Assembly (NCBI GenBank): GCA_039796935.1
Contig: JBDKIV010000119.1
Location: forward strand, 1-35,450
Direction: 5' to 3'
Source: VFMC01 sp039796935
GTDB lineage: Bacteria; Actinomycetota; Acidimicrobiia; Acidimicrobiales; Ilumatobacteraceae
DNA: 35,450 bases
A model generated the notes under the pieces. It searched no databases, had not been told where the DNA came from, and saw only the letters and a program-made list of their open reading frames with translations. The stretch's first letter is position 1. Each line of letters starts with the position of its first letter. Both the position numbers and the translations under genes were made by a program. Of the stretch, positions 1 to 7,808 are shown piece after piece.

Positions 1-1
1 C

Positions 2-232
2 ATTCGGATGGCTTCGCTGTTCCTCGCCCCCAAGGTCGAGCCGTTCCTCGATCGAGAGCGAGCCGGCCAGTTGGTCGAGTTGCTCGCCCGCTTGGTCATC
101 TCCTACTTCCTCGCCCCATCGGATCGTGTCGATCTCGGTGATCCCGAGTCGGCTCGGGCGTTCATCGTCACGCACCTTCTTCCCACCTTCACGCTTCCCA
201 CCCTCACCACACCGACCGGAGCACTCTCGTGA
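2..232 (+). CDS. TetR-family regulator, C-terminal fragment (cut by window start)
   Basis: Only the last 76 or so residues are present; the DNA-binding N-terminus lies upstream of the window. The visible part has a long amphipathic helix rich in Leu, Val and Arg, followed by a D-P-x-S-A-R-x-F-I-V-x-H-L-L-P pattern. This resembles the end of the ligand-binding and dimerisation domain of TetR regulators. The stop codon overlaps the GTG start of the diiron protein gene by four bases (GTGA), so the two are translationally coupled and probably co-transcribed. The regulator may control that gene. The family call rests on the tail alone and is tentative. Confidence 0.5.
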   Translation: MRMASLFLAPKVEPFLDRERAGQLVELLARLVISYFLAPSDRVDLGDPESARAFIVTHLLPTFTLPTLTTPTGALS

Positions 233-1377
233 CCATCGACTCGACCTTCAACAGCAACACCGACATCATCGGCCGCGCCGACATCAACGACATCGAGGCC
301 ATCCTGGCCATTCCGGGAACCGACCCGAACGAAGTCGAGCACGTGGTCAAGGACAACGCCGATGCGATCTTCACGTGGGATTACTCGCTCACCCGGCCGG
401 CGTTGCGCAAGCTGTACGAGAAGGCCAAGACCGGCCAGTGGAACGGCACGACCGATCTGCCGTGGAGCACCGAGGTCGACGTCGAACGGACCGTTGCGGC
501 CGACCAGGCCGTGCTGGGCACCGGCTTCGACCCGACCGTGTACGTCGGCACGCCCGTCGAGAAGTGGGGCGACAAGGAGTGGCTCGAGTTCGGCATCCAG
601 AGCCGCAACTGGACGCTCAGCCAGTTCCTGCACGGCGAGCAGGGTGCCCTGTTGTGCACCGCCAAGATCGTCGAGACCGTTCCGTGGTACGACGCGAAGT
701 TGTACGCGAGCACCCAGGTGGTCGACGAAGCACGCCACGTCGAGGTGTTCGCCCGGTACCTCGAGGAGAAGCTCGGCGGGCCCTACCACATCAACGCCCA
801 TCTGCGGATGCTGCTCGACGACATCATCAACGACAGCCGGTGGGACATGACGTATCTCGGCATGCAGGTCATGGTGGAGGGCCTGGCACTGGCGGCATTC
901 GGGTTCCTCCACCAGATGACCGGGGAGCCATTGTTGAAGCAACTGCTCCGCTATGTCATGAGTGACGAGGCTCGTCATGTGGCATTCGGGGTGCTCAGTC
1001 TCAAGGAGGTCTACGACTCGATGACCGACGTCGAGATGAGGGATCGCCAGGAGTTCGCATTCGAAGCTGCGATCCGGATGCGCGACCGCTTCATGAGTCA
1101 AGAGGTCTGGGAGCGGATGGGTGTCGATCCGAAGAAGATCGCGCCGCTCGTGCTGGCCGATCCGACTCGCCTCGTGTTCCAGTCGATGCTGTTTTCGAAG
1201 ATCGTGCCCAACTGCAAGAAGCTCGGCCTGCTCGACCGCAACGACAAGTGGTTGCGCCACCGGTTCGAGGACATGGGTGTCATCCAGTTCGAGGACTGGG
1301 TCGACACGGGCGAGGAGTATTCGGCGTTCGCACTCGACGCTGCTGTCGACGAGGGTGCGGTCGTCGCCGGCGAGTGA
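229..1377 (+). CDS. Ferritin-like diiron-carboxylate protein (R2-like fold)
   Basis: A 382-residue protein with a complete set of diiron ligands in a four-helix arrangement: E137 (in HGEQ), E167-x2-H170 (DEARH), E217 (VEGLA) and E247-x2-H250 (a second DEARH). This duplicated E...ExxH pattern is that of the ferritin/ribonucleotide-reductase-R2 superfamily, which includes oxygen-activating oxidases, N-oxygenases and acyl desaturases. The substrate cannot be told from sequence. No signal peptide or membrane segment is seen, so it is probably cytoplasmic. The GTG start overlaps the upstream TetR-like gene stop by four bases. Alternatives are an acyl-ACP-desaturase-like or AurF-like oxygenase; I do not assign one. 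Confidence 0.8.
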   Translation: MTIDSTFNSNTDIIGRADINDIEAILAIPGTDPNEVEHVVKDNADAIFTWDYSLTRPALRKLYEKAKTGQWNGTTDLPWSTEVDVERTVAADQAVLGTGFDPTVYVGTPVEKWGDKEWLEFGIQSRNWTLSQFLHGEQGALLCTAKIVETVPWYDAKLYASTQVVDEARHVEVFARYLEEKLGGPYHINAHLRMLLDDIINDSRWDMTYLGMQVMVEGLALAAFGFLHQMTGEPLLKQLLRYVMSDEARHVAFGVLSLKEVYDSMTDVEMRDRQEFAFEAAIRMRDRFMSQEVWERMGVDPKKIAPLVLADPTRLVFQSMLFSKIVPNCKKLGLLDRNDKWLRHRFEDMGVIQFEDWVDTGEEYSAFALDAAVDEGAVVAGE

Positions 1378-1408
1378 CGGCCGGCCGATGCCGACCGCAT
1401 CGCCCATC

Positions 1409-1422
1409 GTGACTGCGGTCAC
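1409..1422. promoter_or_regulatory. Inverted repeat GTGAC-N4-GTCAC over the putative -35 of the winged-helix gene
   Basis: A perfect 5-base dyad with a 4-base centre. It lies just upstream of the -10-like TACGAT (1434-1439), where RNA polymerase would contact the -35 region. The placement is operator-like and would suit autoregulation by the winged-helix protein; this is inference. Confidence 0.35.
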
Positions 1423-1433
1423 ATCGAATCCTC

Positions 1434-1439
1434 TACGAT
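1434..1439 (+). promoter_or_regulatory. -10 element TACGAT, leaderless-type
   Basis: TANNNT hexamer ending 6 bases before the ATG at 1446, with no Shine-Dalgarno sequence between. Transcription would begin at or next to the start codon. Confidence 0.55.
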
Positions 1440-1445
1440 CCGCTC

Positions 1446-2066
1446 ATGGCGCTGCATTCCGACCCCTTCTTCCGGACGTTCCACGCGCTCAGGATCAAGG
1501 GGTTCGCGCGAACGGAGACGCTGGCCGAGATCGCCGATCTGCCGCGTTCGCTGGTCGAGCAGCACCTCGATGACCTGCTGGCCCGCGAATGGGTGCTGTA
1601 TCGGGAGGCTCGCCAGCTCTGGCAACTCACGCCGACCGGGCGCGACGAGCACCGCACGGCGTTGGTGGCAGACATCGGGCACCTCCACATCGCCGAGTTG
1701 CTGGCCGGTGCCTACGTGCGGTTTCTCCGGGTCAACGAACAGTTCAAGGAGCTGTGTGGCGACTGGCAGCTCCGTCGTGGCGAAGTGAACGACCACACCG
1801 ACGTCGACTACGACCGTCAGGTGATCGAGCGTCTCGTCGGTCTCGATGCTGCAGCGACACCGATCGTCGCCGAGATGGGTGAGGTGCTGCACCGCCTTGC
1901 GCCGTACTCGCCACGGCTGGCATCGACGTGCCAGAAGGTGGTGTCGGGTGAAACGAATATGTTCACCGGTGTCATGTGCGGCAGCTACCACGATGTGTGG
2001 ATGGAGCTTCACGAAGATCTGATCCTGACCCAGGGCATCGACCGGTCGGCCGAGGGGTCGTTCTGA
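1446..2066 (+). CDS. Winged-helix (MarR-like) regulator with a conserved actinobacterial C-terminal domain
   Basis: A 206-residue protein. Residues about 1-70 form a winged helix: helices around the FARTETLAEIADLPRSLVEQ stretch, then a wing ending in W-x-L-T-P-T-G-R. The C-terminal half contains L-x-V-N-E-Q-F-K-E-L-C-G-D-W-Q-L, then N-D-H-T-D-x-D-Y-D and S-Y-H-D-V-W-M-E-L-H-E-D-L-I-L-T. I recognise this module from uncharacterised actinobacterial proteins; its function is not known to me. A -10-like TACGAT sits 6 bases upstream of the ATG, so the mRNA may be leaderless. The stop overlaps the dapA ATG by one base (TGATG), which couples the two genes. Ligand and targets are unknown. Confidence 0.65.
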   Translation: MALHSDPFFRTFHALRIKGFARTETLAEIADLPRSLVEQHLDDLLAREWVLYREARQLWQLTPTGRDEHRTALVADIGHLHIAELLAGAYVRFLRVNEQFKELCGDWQLRRGEVNDHTDVDYDRQVIERLVGLDAAATPIVAEMGEVLHRLAPYSPRLASTCQKVVSGETNMFTGVMCGSYHDVWMELHEDLILTQGIDRSAEGSF

Positions 2067-2980
2067 TGGCCCGGTTCGGTCGTGTCCTCACCGCGATGGT
2101 GACCCCGTTCGACGACGACGGCGAACTCGACCTCGATGTGGCGCAGCGACTCGCTCGCCGACTCGAGGCCGACGGCAACGACGGCCTGGTGGTGGCCGGA
2201 ACCACCGGTGAGGCTCCGGTGCTCACCGATGACGAGCGACTCTCGCTGTTCTCGGCCGTCATCGAGGCCGTCACCATTCCCGTCGTCGCGGGCGCCGGGA
2301 CCAACGACACGCGACACTCGGTGCACATGACTCGCGAGGCCGAAGCCCTCGGTGCAGCGGGCGTGCTGGCCGTGTGCCCGTACTACAACCGTCCCTCGCA
2401 GGCCGGCATCGCCGGTCACATCCGAGCGATGGCCGACGCAACATCGCTCCCGGTGATGATCTACGACATTCCCGTACGGACCGGTCGCAAGATCTCCACG
2501 GCGACCATGCTCGAGCTCTTCCGGACCGTGGCGAACGTCGTGTCGCTGAAGGATGCAGCCGGCAACCCCGGCGAGACAGCCGCCCTCATCAGTGCTGCCC
2601 CACAGGGCGTCGAGGTGTACAGCGGTGACGATGGACTCACCCTGCCACTGTTGGCGAGCGGGATCGTCGGCACCGTCGGGGTCGCGACGCACTGGACAGC
2701 AGCCGACCACCAGCAGATGTTCGACTACTGGGAGCAGGGTGACGTGACGAGCGCCCGCCTGGTCAACAGCCGACTCCTCGAGAGTTTCGCCTTCGAGACC
2801 GGCGACGACGCGCCGAACCCGATCCCGACCAAGGCGATGATGAGGTATCTCGGCATCCCGGTGGGTCAAGCCCGCCTCCCCATGGGGGCGGCTCCCGAAT
2901 TTGTCGAGCGGCGAGCACCCGAAGTGTGGGCGAATCTGCAACGCTGGCGCGATGCCTTCCCCCAACGCATCGACGTCTGA
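2066..2980 (+). CDS. dapA: 4-hydroxy-tetrahydrodipicolinate synthase
   Basis: Condenses pyruvate with aspartate semialdehyde, the first committed step to diaminopimelate and lysine, in the cytoplasm. The 304-residue length is normal for the family. Visible landmarks are the pyruvate-binding GTTGE (45-49), the catalytic triad tyrosine in YYNRP (about 106-107), Y133 and R138 in YDIPVRTG, and the Schiff-base lysine K162 in SLKDAAG. I chose the ATG at 2066 because it overlaps the preceding stop (TGATG) and gives the canonical N-terminus with M-V-T-P-F at 11-15. A longer open frame from 1976 would add 30 unconserved residues inside the previous gene. RNase J follows after 3 bases, the usual actinobacterial pairing. 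Confidence 0.95.
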   Translation: MARFGRVLTAMVTPFDDDGELDLDVAQRLARRLEADGNDGLVVAGTTGEAPVLTDDERLSLFSAVIEAVTIPVVAGAGTNDTRHSVHMTREAEALGAAGVLAVCPYYNRPSQAGIAGHIRAMADATSLPVMIYDIPVRTGRKISTATMLELFRTVANVVSLKDAAGNPGETAALISAAPQGVEVYSGDDGLTLPLLASGIVGTVGVATHWTAADHQQMFDYWEQGDVTSARLVNSRLLESFAFETGDDAPNPIPTKAMMRYLGIPVGQARLPMGAAPEFVERRAPEVWANLQRWRDAFPQRIDV

Positions 2981-2983
2981 GCC

Positions 2984-4645
2984 GTGAGCGCCCCGGTCCG
3001 AATCTCGTTCCTCGGAGGTCTCGGTGAGATCGGCAGGAACTGCATGGCGGTCGAGCACGACGACCGGATCCTGCTGATCGACTGCGGGCTGATGTTCCCC
3101 GATGCCGACATGCACGGCATTGATCTCGTCCTGCCCGACTTCACCTATCTACGCGACAACGCGTCGCGGATCGAGGGGTGCGTCGTCACCCATGGTCACG
3201 AGGATCACGTGGGTGCGCTGCAGTATCTGCTGCGCGAGCTCAGCTTTCCGATCTTCGGGTCCGCAGTCGCGCTCGGCCTCGCCCGCAACCGCATCGAAGA
3301 GGCGGGGTTGCTGGGCAGGACCGAGTTGGTGGCCGTGCGTGACGGCGAGCGCCGTCGCATCGGGCCCTTCGACGTCGAGTTCATCCCGGTCACCCACTCG
3401 GTGCCGCACGCCCACGCGATCGCGCTGCACACGCCACAGGGGGTCGTGCTGCACACCGGCGACTTCAAGCTCGACCTGACACCCGTCGACGGGCGACGCA
3501 CCGATCTCGGTCGCATCGGTTCGCTGGCGAGCAATGAGGGCATCCGCGTGCTCCTGGCCGATTCGACCAACGCCGAAGAGCACGGTCACGCACCGAGCGA
3601 GAGCAGCGTCGGGGCAGTCCTGCGGCAACTGTTCATGGGGCAGCCCGACCGTCGGATCATCACGGCCAGCTTCGCGAGTCACCTGCACCGCATCCAGCAG
3701 ATCATCGACGCTGCGGTCGCCACCGGGCGCGTGGTGGCCACCCTGGGTCTGAGCATGAAGAAGAATGTTCGTCTCGGTCGCGACCTCGGGATCCTCTCGG
3801 TGCCGGACTCGGCGCTGGTCGACATCGAACGGATCGACGAGTACCCGCCTGGCAAGGTCTGCATCGTCTCCACCGGCTCGCAGGGCGAACCCATGTCCGC
3901 CCTCGCCCTCTTGGCCCGGGGCGAGAGCAAGTTCGTCAAGGTGAGCGAGCACGACACGGTGATCCTGTCGAGCCACGCGATCCCGGGCAACGAAGGCAAC
4001 GTCAATCGCGTGATCGACGGTCTGCTGCGCGCCGGCTGCGAGGTGGTCCACAGTGGCGTCGCCGACGTCCACGCCACCGGTCACGCCCAGGCCGACGAGC
4101 TGAAGACCTACCTGTCGCTCACCCGGCCCGAGTGGTATGTGCCGATCCACGGTGAGTTCCGGCATCTGGTTGCCAACGCGAAGCTCGGGATGCTCATGGG
4201 GGTGCCCCGCGATCATGTCCTCGTCTGCGACGACGGCGATGTGCTCGAACTGAGCGACGACGGTCTGCAAGCCGTCGGCCGTATTCCCGCCGGCTATCTG
4301 TACGTCGACGGCATCATCGGCGACGTCGGGCAGGGAGTGCTCCGGGACCGGCGGCTCCTTGCCGAGGAGGGTGTCGTGGTGGTCGTCGTCACGGTCGACG
4401 TGACGAGCGGCAAGGTCGTGACCGGTCCGGAGATCATCACCCGTGGATGGGTCTACGCCCCCGAAGCAGAGGACCTGCTCGACGAAGCGTGCGACACCGT
4501 CGCCGAGGTCGTCGAGCGGTCACTGGCCGCAGGGGTTCGAGATGTCGAAGGTCTCGAGCGCGACGTGCGTTGGGCGGCTGGAAAGTTCGTGAACGAGCGC
4601 ACTCGCCGGCGACCGATGATCGTGCCCGTGGTCATGGAGACCTGA
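2984..4645 (+). CDS. rnj: Ribonuclease J
   Basis: Metallo-beta-lactamase/beta-CASP ribonuclease with endo- and 5'-exonuclease activity, used in mRNA turnover and rRNA maturation. It has 553 residues, a typical length. The zinc motif is H70-G-H72-E-D74-H75. The beta-CASP region shows S-H-A-I-P-G-N-E, and the later metal-binding H-A-T-G-H-A-Q-A-D-E is present. The C-terminal domain is complete. The GTG start lies 3 bases after the dapA stop, so the genes are co-transcribed. The dapA-rnj pair is conserved in Actinobacteria, including mycobacteria. No defect is visible. Confidence 0.95.
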   Translation: MSAPVRISFLGGLGEIGRNCMAVEHDDRILLIDCGLMFPDADMHGIDLVLPDFTYLRDNASRIEGCVVTHGHEDHVGALQYLLRELSFPIFGSAVALGLARNRIEEAGLLGRTELVAVRDGERRRIGPFDVEFIPVTHSVPHAHAIALHTPQGVVLHTGDFKLDLTPVDGRRTDLGRIGSLASNEGIRVLLADSTNAEEHGHAPSESSVGAVLRQLFMGQPDRRIITASFASHLHRIQQIIDAAVATGRVVATLGLSMKKNVRLGRDLGILSVPDSALVDIERIDEYPPGKVCIVSTGSQGEPMSALALLARGESKFVKVSEHDTVILSSHAIPGNEGNVNRVIDGLLRAGCEVVHSGVADVHATGHAQADELKTYLSLTRPEWYVPIHGEFRHLVANAKLGMLMGVPRDHVLVCDDGDVLELSDDGLQAVGRIPAGYLYVDGIIGDVGQGVLRDRRLLAEEGVVVVVVTVDVTSGKVVTGPEIITRGWVYAPEAEDLLDEACDTVAEVVERSLAAGVRDVEGLERDVRWAAGKFVNERTRRRPMIVPVVMET

Positions 4646-4647
4646 GC

Positions 4648-5214
4648 ATGTCGGTCCGGTCTGGCGTCGGGTTCGCCGTCGCGTTGCTCGTGCTGCTCGG
4701 CCCACTCGCCTCATGTTCCGACCCCGACCCCGAGTCGACGAGTGATGTGGTCGGCAGCTCCGACCCCTTCGCGCCGATGGTGTGCGCCGAGGCCGACCCG
4801 GTGCTCCTGGTCGATCAGATCGATCGGGCGGTCGTCGCGGTCGAGGCCGAGTTGGGCGGTGCGCAGCGGTACTACGAGATCAATGCCACGGCGGCTGTCG
4901 TCAACCTGTTCGTCGCCGGCGAGAACGGCCGGGTCACTCCGTTCGCGTTCGCGGCCGACGCGCTCACGTCGCAGGACCCGGCAGAGGGGGCGACGGGGAA
5001 CACGTTCGCTGCCGATTCGATGAGGTTCGATCCGATGCGCGTCACCTCGTGTGTCGCCGACGAGCTGACCAGCTCGACCCAGGAGGTGTTCATCGTCCTC
5101 GGCGGCCCGAGCAACGCGGTGCGGTATTCGGTCTTGACACGATCGACTGCCGGCGGGCAGCTGCTGATCGATGTCGACGCCGAGGGAGCGGTGCTCGGCG
5201 TCGAGCCGGTCTGA
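4648..5214 (+). CDS. Small secreted lipoprotein of unknown function
   Basis: A 188-residue protein with a clear lipoprotein signal: short N-region with one Arg, a hydrophobic stretch (about 6-20) and lipobox L-A-S-C with the lipidated cysteine at C23. It is followed by an acidic Asp/Ser/Pro-rich linker. The mature domain is predicted to be mixed alpha/beta and has two more cysteines (in M-V-C-A-E and T-S-C-V-A) that could form a disulfide outside the membrane. I do not recognise a family. The ATG follows the rnj stop by 2 bases. A longer frame opening at 4447 lies within rnj and would destroy the signal peptide, so it is rejected. Confidence 0.75.
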   Translation: MSVRSGVGFAVALLVLLGPLASCSDPDPESTSDVVGSSDPFAPMVCAEADPVLLVDQIDRAVVAVEAELGGAQRYYEINATAAVVNLFVAGENGRVTPFAFAADALTSQDPAEGATGNTFAADSMRFDPMRVTSCVADELTSSTQEVFIVLGGPSNAVRYSVLTRSTAGGQLLIDVDAEGAVLGVEPV

Positions 5215-5265
5215 CGTCGTCGGACCACTCCGGTGGGGGCCGATGTGCTCGGTGCCGTGACGGGT

Positions 5266-5277
5266 GCCCGATCGGGC
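5266..5277. promoter_or_regulatory. Perfect 12-base palindrome GCCCGATCGGGC upstream of ftsK
   Basis: The palindrome covers the position expected for the -35 element of the ftsK promoter, whose -10-like TAGCGT is at 5292. It could be an operator, or a hairpin ending the lipoprotein transcript; sequence alone does not decide. Confidence 0.4.
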
Positions 5278-5291
5278 GCGCGCCCCGTTGC

Positions 5292-5297
5292 TAGCGT
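5292..5297 (+). promoter_or_regulatory. -10 element TAGCGT, leaderless-type (ftsK)
   Basis: TANNNT ends 7 bases before the ftsK ATG at 5305, and no Shine-Dalgarno sequence is seen. Confidence 0.55.
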
Positions 5298-5304
5298 CTG
5301 ACCG

Positions 5305-7689
5305 ATGGCGACGTATGGCCCGGGACAGGGCCGCTCTTCCAAACACAGCGGCTCGACCGGACGTCAACCGACCAAGCAGGCCGCGACGCGACGCGCCGCG
5401 CCGAACGGTTCGGAATCCTCGATGCGGACGGTCGTGGCCGGACGCGAGCAGGAGTTCGCCGGGATCGGGCTGATCGTCGCCGGTGTGCTCGTCGGTCTGG
5501 CGGTGTACCTGCGCCTCGCCGGTCCGCTTGGTCGCGGGGTCGAGGTGCTCACGGGTTGGTCGACGGGTCTCGGGCGGTTCGTGCTCCCGCCCATCCTGGT
5601 GATGGTCGGCGCAGCGCTCGCCCGTCGCGGGCAGAGCGCGCACCGCGTTCGGCTGACAGCTGGTTGGGGGTTGTCGGCGTGCTCGCTGCTCGGGCTGCTC
5701 CACGTGGTGCGCGGCCCGGACGAAGTGATGGCCGGATTCGACGCTCTCGAGCAAGCCGGCGGTTTCCTCGGCGCGGTCATCGGCGAACCGTTGCGAGCAC
5801 TGCTCGGCGGCTTCGGTGCAGCAGTCATCCTGATCGCTGCCCTCGTCACCGGTCTGCTCATCGTGACGGGATCGACCGTCTCGACCGTCGTCGGCCAGAC
5901 GAGACGTGGGGCGGCAGTTGCGGCAGTGCCCCTCGGACGAGCGGCCCGGCGTGCGAGACGTGCCCTCGGTGACATCTCGTCGCTGAAGAGCGAGCGAGAG
6001 GTCGGCGACGACCCGTACGACGAGGGGCACGACGAACGGCCGACGCTGTACGACGCCGACGCGGACGACGACTGGTCGGACGTCGCCCCGAAGCAGAAGC
6101 GGCAGCGCCCGAAGGCGGTCCCGCTCGAGGTGCCGGTCGGTCCGACCGAACAGACCGCGCTCGACCTCGGTCCCGGGGCGCAGGCCGGCGTCTGGACCTT
6201 GCCGCCGTCGAGTTATCTCAACCGGACCGAGCACCAGGTGGTCAACAAGGCCGAGATCGAAGCGCGGGGGAGGACGCTCGTCGAATCGCTCGCCTCGCAC
6301 GGGGTCGAGACCCGTCTGGTGGGACAGACGGTCGGCCCGACCGTCACCCGATACGAACTCGAACTCGGCTCGGGGATCAAGGTCGCGCGTATCACCAGCC
6401 TCAACCGCGACATCGCCTATGCGCTGGCCGCCGTCGACGTCCGGATCCTCGCTCCGATCCCTGGCCGGTCCGCCATCGGTGTCGAGGTGCCGAACCACAC
6501 GCGGCAGTTGGTGGCGCTCGGTGACATCGTCACGTCGCCCGAGTCGAAGACGGCGACGCATCCGCTCGACGTGGCGATCGGCAAGGACATCGCCGGCCGC
6601 TCGGTGTTCCTCAACCTCGCGACCACACCACACCTGCTGATCGCCGGCACGACCGGCGCCGGCAAGTCGAGCGGTATCAACTGCATCATCACCTCGCTGC
6701 TCATGCGGACCACCCCCGAGCAGGTCAAGCTGATCCTCATCGACCCGAAACAGGTCGAGATGGGGCAGTACAACCGGCTGCCGCACTTGCTGACCCAACC
6801 CGTGACCAACCCGAAGAAGGCGGCCAACGCGCTGCAGTGGGCGTGCAAAGAGATGGACCGGCGTTATGACGTGCTGTCCGAGGTGGGCTTTCGCGACATC
6901 GGTGGGTACAACGCCGCGTACGATCGCGGCGATCTGCAGGGTGACGACGTCGCAGGTCTCGATCCGGGTGTCGAAGCGCGACCGTTCGAGCGGATGCCGT
7001 ACATCGTGGTCGTGGTCGATGAGCTCAACGACTTGATGATGGTCGCTGCACGCGACGTCGAAGAGAGCATCACCCGCATCGCTCAGAAAGCACGTGCGGT
7101 GGGCATCCACCTCATCGTCGCCACTCAGCGTCCGAGCGTCAACGTCATCACCGGTGTCATCAAGGCCAACGTGCCGGCGCGGATGGCCTTCGCCGTGTCG
7201 TCGCTGACGGACAGCCGCGTCATCCTCGACCAGCCAGGGGCAGAGAAGCTGGTCGGCAAGGGCGACATGTTGCTGCTCCCCGGTAGCTCGAACGTCGCCC
7301 AACGAATTCAAGGTTGCTTCGTCAGCGAGGAAGAGGTCCGCAAGGTCGTCGCCCACTGGCGGCGTCAGGCGCCCGACGTCACCTACGTGAGCGGCGTCGA
7401 AGGTGACGACGCCGAAGGCGGCTCCGGTGGCGGACTGTTCGGGGGTTCGAGCGGGGGAGACGACGACGAGGACGAGGCGTTGATGCGCCAGGCGATCGAA
7501 CTCGTGGTCCGCAGCCAGCTCGGCTCGACGTCGATGCTTCAGCGAAAGCTCAAGGTCGGTTTTGCCCGAGCCGGTCGGATCATGGATCTGCTCGAGCAGC
7601 GAGGGGTGGTGGGCCCGAGCGAAGGCTCGAAGGCGCGCCAGGTCCTCATGACGGTCGAGGAGTACGAGCTCCTCAACGAGCGCTCCTGA
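5305..7689 (+). CDS. ftsK: DNA translocase FtsK
   Basis: Septal DNA pump that clears chromosome ends during division and activates XerCD at dif. The 794 residues hold, in order: a basic N-terminal tail, hydrophobic membrane segments between about 50 and 200, a charged linker (about 210-290), the RecA-like motor with Walker A GTTGAGKS (448-455, catalytic K454) and Walker B V-V-V-V-D572-E573, and a C-terminal gamma winged helix (about 725-790) for KOPS recognition. An acidic Gly/Ser linker rich in Asp and Glu precedes gamma. The neighbours rnj upstream and rimO-pgsA-cinA downstream match the actinobacterial arrangement. The likely start is the ATG at 5305, preceded by a leaderless-type -10. Confidence 0.95.
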   Translation: MATYGPGQGRSSKHSGSTGRQPTKQAATRRAAPNGSESSMRTVVAGREQEFAGIGLIVAGVLVGLAVYLRLAGPLGRGVEVLTGWSTGLGRFVLPPILVMVGAALARRGQSAHRVRLTAGWGLSACSLLGLLHVVRGPDEVMAGFDALEQAGGFLGAVIGEPLRALLGGFGAAVILIAALVTGLLIVTGSTVSTVVGQTRRGAAVAAVPLGRAARRARRALGDISSLKSEREVGDDPYDEGHDERPTLYDADADDDWSDVAPKQKRQRPKAVPLEVPVGPTEQTALDLGPGAQAGVWTLPPSSYLNRTEHQVVNKAEIEARGRTLVESLASHGVETRLVGQTVGPTVTRYELELGSGIKVARITSLNRDIAYALAAVDVRILAPIPGRSAIGVEVPNHTRQLVALGDIVTSPESKTATHPLDVAIGKDIAGRSVFLNLATTPHLLIAGTTGAGKSSGINCIITSLLMRTTPEQVKLILIDPKQVEMGQYNRLPHLLTQPVTNPKKAANALQWACKEMDRRYDVLSEVGFRDIGGYNAAYDRGDLQGDDVAGLDPGVEARPFERMPYIVVVVDELNDLMMVAARDVEESITRIAQKARAVGIHLIVATQRPSVNVITGVIKANVPARMAFAVSSLTDSRVILDQPGAEKLVGKGDMLLLPGSSNVAQRIQGCFVSEEEVRKVVAHWRRQAPDVTYVSGVEGDDAEGGSGGGLFGGSSGGDDDEDEALMRQAIELVVRSQLGSTSMLQRKLKVGFARAGRIMDLLEQRGVVGPSEGSKARQVLMTVEEYELLNERS

Positions 7690-7690
7690 T

Positions 7691-7721
7691 CGGTCGGCGC
7701 GCCGCTGCGCCGCTGCGACCG
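7691..7721 (+). terminator. Possible hairpin terminator after ftsK
   Basis: CGGTCG pairs with CGACCG 31 bases apart end to end, with an inner GCGC/GCGC stem, starting two bases after the ftsK stop. There is no T-run, so an intrinsic terminator is uncertain. Confidence 0.3.
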
Positions 7722-7762
7722 AGCACTCCGCACCGACGTCGTCACCGCCGGTGTGGAAGTGG

Positions 7763-7768
7763 CATGAT
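7763..7768 (+). promoter_or_regulatory. Possible -10 CATGAT with leader for the SMP-30 gene
   Basis: A -10-like hexamer in GGCATGAT, about 40 bases before the ATG at 7809. A G-run (7797-7802) 6 bases before that ATG can act as ribosome binding site. The same GGCATGAT octamer precedes the desaturase gene. Confidence 0.3.
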
Positions 7769-7808
7769 CGTCGGGACAGAACAGGCTGCTTCGTACGGGG
7801 GGTACACC

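Noticed and set aside
4711..7356. 881-residue open frame on the minus strand opposite ftsK
   Set aside because: Low-complexity Arg/Asp/His-rich translation with no domain, fully antisense to a clear FtsK. G+C-rich codon bias keeps this frame open by chance.
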